Source: Hibiscus mutabilis (Eukaryota; Streptophyta; Magnoliopsida; Malvales; Malvaceae). Taken from it: 64,000 bases of DNA. Each line of letters starts with the position of its first letter. Position 1 is the stretch's first letter. The notes beneath the pieces are model-generated. The model ran no database searches. It was not told the DNA's origin and saw only the letters and a list, made by a program, of their open reading frames with translations. The translations under genes were made by a program, and so were the position numbers. Shown piece by piece: positions 56,701-64,000 of the stretch. The DNA is taken from contig CM033752.1 in assembly GCA_019671005.1 (NCBI GenBank), forward strand, positions 9,982,001 through 10,046,000, written 5' to 3'.

Positions 56701-59700
56701 ACTCGTTAGACTTTTAAACGAGTAAAAAGTTGTATAATCATAGTCAAAAGTCCATAATAAAATATTTGAACTCTTGGAATTTGATTTAATCTTAACTTGC
56801 GGTTTAAGGTTTGCATGTCTAAATGAAAATTACTGCGGAACCGTTGGAATTTCAACTGAGTAAAAAGTCTAAAATTGAGATTAAGATATATAATCATATT
56901 TAAATGCCCATAATAAAATATTTATACTCATAAAATTTGGTTTAATCTTATTTTGTGGTTATTTTGTTGGTTTTAAGGCGTGCATGTCTAAATGGGCTTT
57001 ACAGTGGTCCCGTTGGAATTTTAACCAAGTAAAAAATTCTAAAAAAGAGGTTAAGCTATATAATCATGTTCAAAAGCCTATAACTAAATATTTTAAGTTC
57101 AAAAATTTGATTTAATCTTATTTTCGGCCGTTTTGTTGGGGTTTAAGGCGTTCATGTCTAAATGGGCTTTATAGTGGAGCATTGGAATTTGAACCGGGTA
57201 AAAAGTTCTAAAATTGAGGTTAAGTTGTATAATCATGCTCAGAAGCCCATAACTAAATATCTTAAGTCATAAAATTTGATTTAATCTTATTTTGTGACCA
57301 TTTTGTTGGGGTTTAAGGCGTGCATGTCTAAATGGGCATTACAATGGAACCGTTAGAATTTTAAACGAGTAAAAAGTTATAAAATTGAGGTTAAGCTACA
57401 TAATCATATTCAAAAGTCCATAATCAAATATTTGAACTCTTAAAATTTGATTTAATCTTAATTTGCGGCCATTTTGTTGGGGTTGAAGGCTTGCATGTCT
57501 AAATGGGCATTACTGTGGACCATTTAGAATTTTAACCTAGTAAAAAGTTCTAAAATTGAGATTAAGCTATATATTCATATTGAAATGCCTATAATAAAAT
57601 ATTTAAACTCATAAAATTTGATTTAATCTTATTTTGTGGACGTTTTATTGGTTATAAGGCGTGCATGTCTAAGTGGGTTTTAAAGTGGACCCATTGGAAT
57701 TTTAACTGAGTAAAAATTTCTGAAAATGAGGTTAAGCTATATAATCATGTTCAAAAGCCCATAACTAAATATTTTTAGTCAAAAATTTGATTTAATCTTA
57801 TTTTTCGGCCGTTTTGTTGGGGTTTAAGGCGTGCATGTCTAAATGGGCTTTATAGTGGAGCCATTGGAATTTGAACCGAGTAAAAAGTTCTAAAATTGAG
57901 GTTAAGTTGTATAATCATGTTCAAAAGCTCATAAATAAATATCTTAAGTCATAAAATTTGATTTAATTTTATTTTGCGGCCATTTTTGTTGGGGTTTAAG
58001 GCAAGCATGTCTAAATGGTCATTACAATAGACCTGTTAGAATTTTAACCGAGTAAAAAGTTCTGAAATTGAGGTTAAGCTATACAATCATATTCAAAAGT
58101 CTATAATAAAATATTTTAACTCATGAAATTTGATTTAATCTTTTTTCGTGGTTATTTTGTTGGGTACATGTCTAAATGGGCTTTATAGTGGACCCGTTAG
58201 AATTTTAACCTAATAAAAAAATTTGAAAATGAAGTTAAGCTATGTAATCATGTTCAAAATACCATAACTCTATATTTTACGTCATAAGTTTTATTTAATC
58301 TTATTTCCAATCATTTGTTGGCGTTTGAGGCGTGTATGTATAAATTGGTTTTATAGTGGACCCGTTGGAATTTTAACCGAGTAAAAAGTTCTAAAATTGA
58401 TGTTACGTTGTATAATCATGTTCAAAAGCCCATAACTAAATATCATAAGTCATAAAATTTGATTTAATCTTATTTTGCGGCAATTTTGTTGGGGTTTAAG
58501 GTGGCGTGCATGTTTAAATAGGCATTATAATGGACTTTAAACGAGTAAAAAGTTCTAAAATTGAGGTTAAGCAACATAATCATATTCCAAAGTCCATAAT
58601 AAAATATTTGAACTCTTGGAATTTGATTTAATCTTAACTTGCGGCTATTTTGTTGGGGTTTAAGGCTTGCATGTCTAAATGAAAATTACTGCGGACCCGT
58701 TGGAATTTCAACCGAGTGAAAAGTTCTGAAATTGAAATTAAGCTATATAATCATATTTAAATGCCCATAATAAAATATTTAAACTCATAAAATTTGGTTT
58801 AATCTTATTTTGTGGTCATTTTGTTGGTTTTAAGGCGTGCATGTCTAAATGGGCTTTATACTGGTCCCGTTGGAATTTTAACCAGGTAAAAAATTCTAAA
58901 AATGAGGTTAAGCTATATAATCATGTTCAAAAGCCCATAACTAAATATTTTAAGTTTAAACATTTGATTTAACCTTATTTTCGGCCGTTTTGTTGGGGTT
59001 TAAGGCGTGCATGTCTAAATGGGGTTTATAGTGGAGCCATTGGAATTTGAACCGGGTAAAAAGTTCTAAAATTGAGTTTAAGTTGTATAATCATGCTCAA
59101 ACGCCCATAACTAAATATCTTAAGTTATAAAATTTGATATAATCTTATTTTGCGGCCATTTTGTTGGGGTTTAAGGCGTGCATGTCTAAATGGGCATTAC
59201 AATGGACCCGTTAGAATTTTAAACGAGTAAAAAGTTCTAAAATTGAGGTTAAGCAACATAATCATATTCAAAAGTCCATAATCAAATATTTGAACTCTTG
59301 AAATTTGATTTAATCTTAACTTGCGGCTATTTTATTGGGGTTTGAGGCTTGCATGTCTAAATGGACATTACTGCGGACCCGTTGGAATTTCAACGGAGTA
59401 AAAAGTCTAAAATTGAGATTAAGATATATAATCATATTTAAATGCCCATAATAAAATATTTATACTCATAAAATTTGGTTTAATCTTATTTTGTGGTTAT
59501 TTTGTTGGTTTTAAGGCGTGCATGTCTAAATGGGCTTTACAGTGGTCCCGTTGGAATTTTAACCAAGTAAAAAATTCTAAAAAAGAGGTTAAGCTATATA
59601 ATCATGTTCAAAAGCCTATAACTAAATATTTTAAGTTCAAAAATTTGATTTAATCTTATTTTCGTATTGTTTTGTTGGGGTTTAATGTTGTTCATGTCTA

Positions 59701-60990
59701 AATGGGCTTTATAGTGGAGCATTGGAATTTGAACCGAGTAAAAAGTTCTAAAATTGAGGTTAAGTTGTATAATCATGCTCAAAAGCCCATAACTAAATAT
59801 CTTAAGTCATAAAATTTGATTTAATCTTATTTTGTGACCATTTTGTTGGGGTTTAAGGCGTGCATGTCTAAATGGGCATTACAATGGACCCGTTAGAATT
59901 TTAAACGAGTAAAAAGTTCTAAAATTGAGGTTAAGCTACATAATCATATTCAAAAGTCCATAATCAAATATTTGAACTCTTAAAATTTGAGTTAATCTTA
60001 ATTTGCGACCATTTTGTTGGGGTTGAAGGCTTGCATGTCTAAATGGGCTTTACTGTGGACCCGTTAGAATTTTAACCTAGTAAAAAGTTTTGAAATTGAG
60101 ATTAAGCTATATAGTCATATTCAAATGCCTATAATAAAATATTTAAACTCATAAAATTTGATTTAATCTTATTTTGTGGCTGTTTTTTTGGTTATAAGGC
60201 GTGCATGTCTAAGTGGGCTTTACATGGACCCGTTGGAATTTTAACCGAGTAAAAATTTCTGAAAATGAGGTTAAGCTATATAATCATGTTCAAAATCCCA
60301 TAATTAAATATTTTTATTCTAAAATTTGATTTAATCTTATTTTTCGGTCGTTTTGTTGGGGTTTAAGGCGTGCATGTCTAAATGGGCTTTATAGTGGAGC
60401 CGTTGGAATTTTAACCGAGTAAAAAGTTCTAAAATTAAGGTTAAGATGTATAATAATGTTCAAAAGCCCATAAGTAAATATCTTAAGGTATAAAATTTGA
60501 TTTAATTTTATTTTGCGGCCATTTTTGTTGGGGTTTAAGGCATGCATGTCTAGATGGTCATTACAATGGACTCGTTAGAATTTTAACCGAGTAAAAAGTT
60601 CTGAAATTGAGGTTAGGCTAGACAATCATATTCAAAAGTCTATAATAAAATATTTTAACTCATGAAATTTGATTTAATCTTTTTTCGTGGTTGTTTTGTT
60701 GGGTACATGTCTAAATGGGCTTTATAGTGGACCCGTTGGAATTTTAACCTAGTAAAAAATTTTGAAAATGAAGTTAAGCTATGTAATCATGTTCAAAAGC
60801 CCATAACTCTATATTTTATGTTATAAGTTTGATTTAATATTATTTTCAATCATTTTGCTGGTGTTTAAGGCGTGTATGTATAAATGGGTTTTATAGTGGA
60901 CCTGTTGGAATTTTAACCGAGTAAAAAGTTCTAAAATTGAGGTTAAGTTGTATAATCATGTTCAAAAGCCCATAACTAAATATCTTAAGT
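53800..60990 (+). repeat. Satellite segment S3, left of gap
   Basis: About 42 monomers of the ~170 bp satellite, same orientation as S1 and S2. From about 55461 they are arranged in an 11-monomer higher-order repeat. There is no inserted element over 7 kb, in contrast to the left part of the window. Confidence 0.97.
55461..60990 (+). repeat. 11-monomer higher-order repeat, ~1.84 kb
   Basis: Monomer types recur in fixed order. Diagnostic variants: AACTCTATATTTTA at 56430 and 58266 (1836 bp apart); GCGTGCATGTTTAAATAGG at 56671 and 58504 (1833 bp); AAAATTACTGCGG at about 56828 and 58684; GTTGAAGGCTTGCAT near 55638, 57482 and 60023; GTGGTCCCGTTGG near 57004, 58862 and 59543. The third copy is lengthened by a four-monomer insertion (about 59157-59837). 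Confidence 0.85.
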
Positions 60991-61090
60991 NNNNNNNNNN
61001 NNNNNNNNNNNNNNNNNNNNNNNNNNNNNNNNNNNNNNNNNNNNNNNNNNNNNNNNNNNNNNNNNNNNNNNNNNNNNNNNNNNNNNNNNN
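60991..61090. other. Assembly gap, 100 N
   Basis: Exactly 100 N inside the satellite, a conventional placeholder of unknown true size. Different repeat variants on the two sides suggest that more than 100 bp is missing. Confidence 0.97.
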
Positions 61091-64000
61091 TTAACCAAAT
61101 AAAAAGTATTGAAATTGAGGTTAAGCTATATAATCATATTCAAAAGCCCATAATCAAGTATTTAACTCATTAAATTTGATTTAATCTTATTTTGTGGCCA
61201 TTTTGTTGGGTTAAGGCGTACATGACTAAATAAGCTTTATAGTGGACCCGCTAGAATTTTAACCGAGTAAAAATTTCTGAAAATGAGGTTAAACTATATA
61301 ATCATGTTCCAAAGCCCATAATCTTATTTTAATCTTATTTTGTGGCCATTTTGTTGGGGTTTAAGGTATGCGTGTCTAAATGGGCTTTATAGTGGACCCA
61401 TTGGAATTTTAATAGATTAAAAAGTTTTGAAATTGAGGTTAAGCTATATAATCATATTAAAAATCCCATAATCAAGTACTTAACTCATTAAATTTGATTT
61501 AATCTTATTTTGTAACCATTTTGTTTGTTTAAGGCGTGCATGTCTAAATGGGCTTTACAGTGGACCCGCTGGAATTTTAACTCAGTAAAATTTTTTGAAA
61601 ATGAGGTTAAGCTATATAATCGTGTTCCAAAGCCCATAACTAAATATTAAGTCATAAAATGTGATTTATTTTTATTTTGTAGCCGTTTTGTTGGGTTTAA
61701 GGCATGCATGTCTAAATGGGCTTTACAATGGACCCATTGGAATTTTAATAGAGTAAACAGTTTTAAAATTGAGGTTAAGCAATATAATCATATTAAAAGC
61801 CCTTAATCAAATATTTTAAATCATAAAATTTTATTTAATCTTATTTTTTGATCGTTTTGTTGGGTTTAAGGCGTGCATGTCTACTTGGGCTTTACTGTTG
61901 GCCTGTTAGAATTTTAACTGAGTAAAAAGTTTTGAAATTGAGGTTAAGCTATATAATCATATTCAAATATTTTAACTTATAAAATTGGATTTATTCTTAT
62001 TTTGTGGCTATTTTCTTGGGTTTAAGGCGTGCATGTCTAAATAAGCTTTACAGTGTACCCGTTGGAATTTTAACCGAGTAAACATTTTTGAAAATGATTT
62101 TAAGCTACATAATAATATTTCATAGCCCATAATTAAATATTTTAACTCATAAAATTTGATTTAATATCATTTTTCGTCTATTTTTTAGGGTTTAAGGCTT
62201 TACAGTGTACCCGTTGGAATTTTAACCGAGTAAAAAGTTTCGAAATTGAGTTTAAGCTATATAATCATATTCAAAATCCCATAATAAAATATTTTAACTC
62301 ATAAAATTGGATTTAATCTTATTTTGTGTCCTTTTTGTTGGGTTTAAAGCGTCCATGTCTAAATGGGTTTTATAGTGGACCCGTTGGAATTTTAATGGAG
62401 TAAAAATTTTTGAAAATGAGGTTAAACTATATAATCATATTCAAAAGCCCAAAATCAAATATTTTAACTCGTAAAGTTTCATTTAATCTTATTTCGTGTC
62501 TGTTTTGTTAGGTTTAAGGTGTGCATGTCTAAATAGTCTTTATAGTGGACCCGTTGGTATTTTAACCGAGTAAAAATTTCTTACAATGAGGTTAAGCAAT
62601 ATAATCATGTTCAAAAGCCCATAACTAAATATTTTAAGTCATAAAATGTGATTTAATCTTATTTTTCGGTCGTTTTATTGGGGTTTAAGGCGAGAATGTT
62701 CAAATGGGCTTTATAGTGGACCCATTGAAATTTTAATCGAGTAAGAAGTTCTAAAATTGAGGTTAAGCTATATACTCATGTTCAAAAGCCCATAACTAAA
62801 TATTTTAAGTTATAAAATTTGACTTAATCTTATTTTGCAGCAATTTTGTTGGGGTTTAAGGCGTGTATGTTTAAAAGGGCTTTAAAGTGGATCCATTGTA
62901 ATTTTAACCGGGTAAAAAGTTTTGAATTTGAGCTTAAGCTATATAATAATTTTTAAAAGCCCATAACAAAATATTTTAACTTATTGAATTCAATTTAATC
63001 TTATTTTTTGGTCATTTTGTTGGGTTTAAGGCGTGCATGTCTAAATGGGCTTTATAGTGGGTCCGTTTGAATTTTATATGAGTAGAAATTTTAGAAAATG
63101 AGGTTAAGCTATATAATCATGTTCAAAAGCACATAAATAAATATTTTAAGTTATAAAATGTGATTTAATCATATTTTTCGGCCGTTTTGTTGGGGTTAAG
63201 GCGTGCATGTGAAAATAGGCTTTATAGTTGACCCGTTGGAATTTTATACGAGTAAAAAGTTTTGAAATTGAGGTTAAGCTATATAATTATATTCAAAAGC
63301 CCATAATCAAGTATTTAACTCAATAAATTTTATTTATTCTTATTTTGTAGCCATTTTGTTGGGTTAAGTCGTGCATGTCAAAATGGGCTTTATAGTGGCC
63401 CGCTGTAATTTTAACCGAGTCAAAATTTCTGAAAATGAGGTTAAGCTATATAATCATGTTCCAAAGCCCATAAATAAATATTTTAAGTCATAAAATTTGA
63501 TTTAATCTTATTTTGTGGCGTTTTGAAGAGTTTAAGGCGTGCATGTCTAAATGGGCTTTACAATGGACCCGTTGGAATTTTAATAGAGTAAAAAGCTTTG
63601 AAATTGATGTTAAGATATATAATCATATTCAAAATCCAATAATAAAATATTTTAACTCATAAAATTTTATTTAATCTTATTTTGTGGTTGTTTTGTTGTG
63701 TTTAAGGCATGCATGTCTAAATGGGCTTTGTAGGGGACCCGTTGGAATTTTAACCGAGAAAAAAGTTCTAAAAATGAGGTTATGCTATATAATCATGTTA
63801 AAAATCCAGTAAATAAATATTTTAAATCATAGAATGTGATTTAATCTAATTTTGCCACCATTTTGTTTGGTGTTTAAGGCGCGCATGTCTAAATGGGCTT
63901 TACAGTGGACCCGTTGGAATTTTAACCGAGTAAAAAGTATTGAAATTGAGGTTAAGCTATATAATCATTTTCAAAAGCCCATAATCAAATATTTTAACTC
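61091..64000 (+). repeat. Satellite segment S3, right of gap
   Basis: About 17 monomers, continuing beyond the window. A different variant set recurs at 1835 bp: ATCAAGTAYTTAACTCA at 61471 and 63306, TAATAGAGTA at 61746 and 63581, and TGTTCCAAAGCCCATAA near 61624 and 63456. Some monomers are short (61320-61335, 62185). Confidence 0.96.

Noticed and set aside
56706..56897. Open frames within satellite (also 59594-59782)
   Set aside because: Chance frames in monomers; not conserved across monomers of the same HOR position.
1..64000. tRNA or rRNA genes
   Set aside because: Only primer-binding-site complements of initiator-Met tRNA occur; no cloverleaf or rRNA core was recognised by eye.
53800..64000. 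Telomeric repeat (TTTAGGG) tracts mixed with satellite
   Set aside because: GGTTTAAGG in each monomer is superficially similar, but no TTTAGGG tandem run exists.

Overview
This is nuclear repeat DNA from a flowering plant, probably a pericentromeric or centromere-flanking block. The evidence is AT-rich tandem satellite with a ~170 bp monomer, Ty3/gypsy-type LTR retrotransposons primed by initiator-Met tRNA (TGGTATCAGAGC sites), and L1-like plant LINEs. I see no intact host gene, rRNA, tRNA or CRISPR. The species cannot be named from the sequence. Every protein-like reading frame I can explain is a transposon remnant. Family letters (A to F, H, T) and LINE-a/b/c are my own labels.

Layout. 1-5649: non-autonomous LTR element D (5' LTR cut by the window edge, gag-like and integrase scraps inside). 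5650-10204: satellite, interrupted by a 5'-truncated LINE-a (8569-9040). 10205-23530: an antisense LINE-b (RNase H at the left, ORF1 start and 5' UTR at the right; endonuclease and RT missing). It is split by long LTR E1, which holds solo LTR F (12009-15437, TSD GAAAG), and by gag-only element A1 (17971-21173, TSD AGAAG). 23531-37811: nested LTR elements, namely an AGCTC-rich LTR (H), antisense family B elements (B0, B1, B2), a sense-strand multi-LTR composite B3 (29634-35130, TSD TACTT) inside B2, and a second D fragment with a protease remnant. 37812-40629: satellite again, holding LTR-C (37838-38805, TSD AAAAA). 40630-53785: sense-strand LINE-c with a probable 14 bp TSD and poly-A, disrupted by an inverted/tandem family A array (41876-47501), another AGCTC-rich piece and long LTR E2 (49366-52874). 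53786-64000: satellite to the window end, with a 100 bp run of N (60991-61090).

How it fits together. Satellite phase is preserved across the big insertions: the array stops and resumes at about the same monomer position on both sides of the 10.2-37.8 kb block and of the 40.6-53.8 kb block. The simplest history is one continuous satellite array hit by LINEs, which then became landing pads for LTR elements. The LTR families with recognisable coding remnants look non-autonomous: gag, protease or integrase scraps are visible, but no RT in any LTR element. LTRs repeatedly occur as LTR-internal-LTR-internal-LTR chains, some mixing families at primer-binding-site boundaries. The last ~8.5 kb carries an 11-monomer higher-order repeat (~1.84 kb). 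All identities and periods were read by eye, not computed by alignment.
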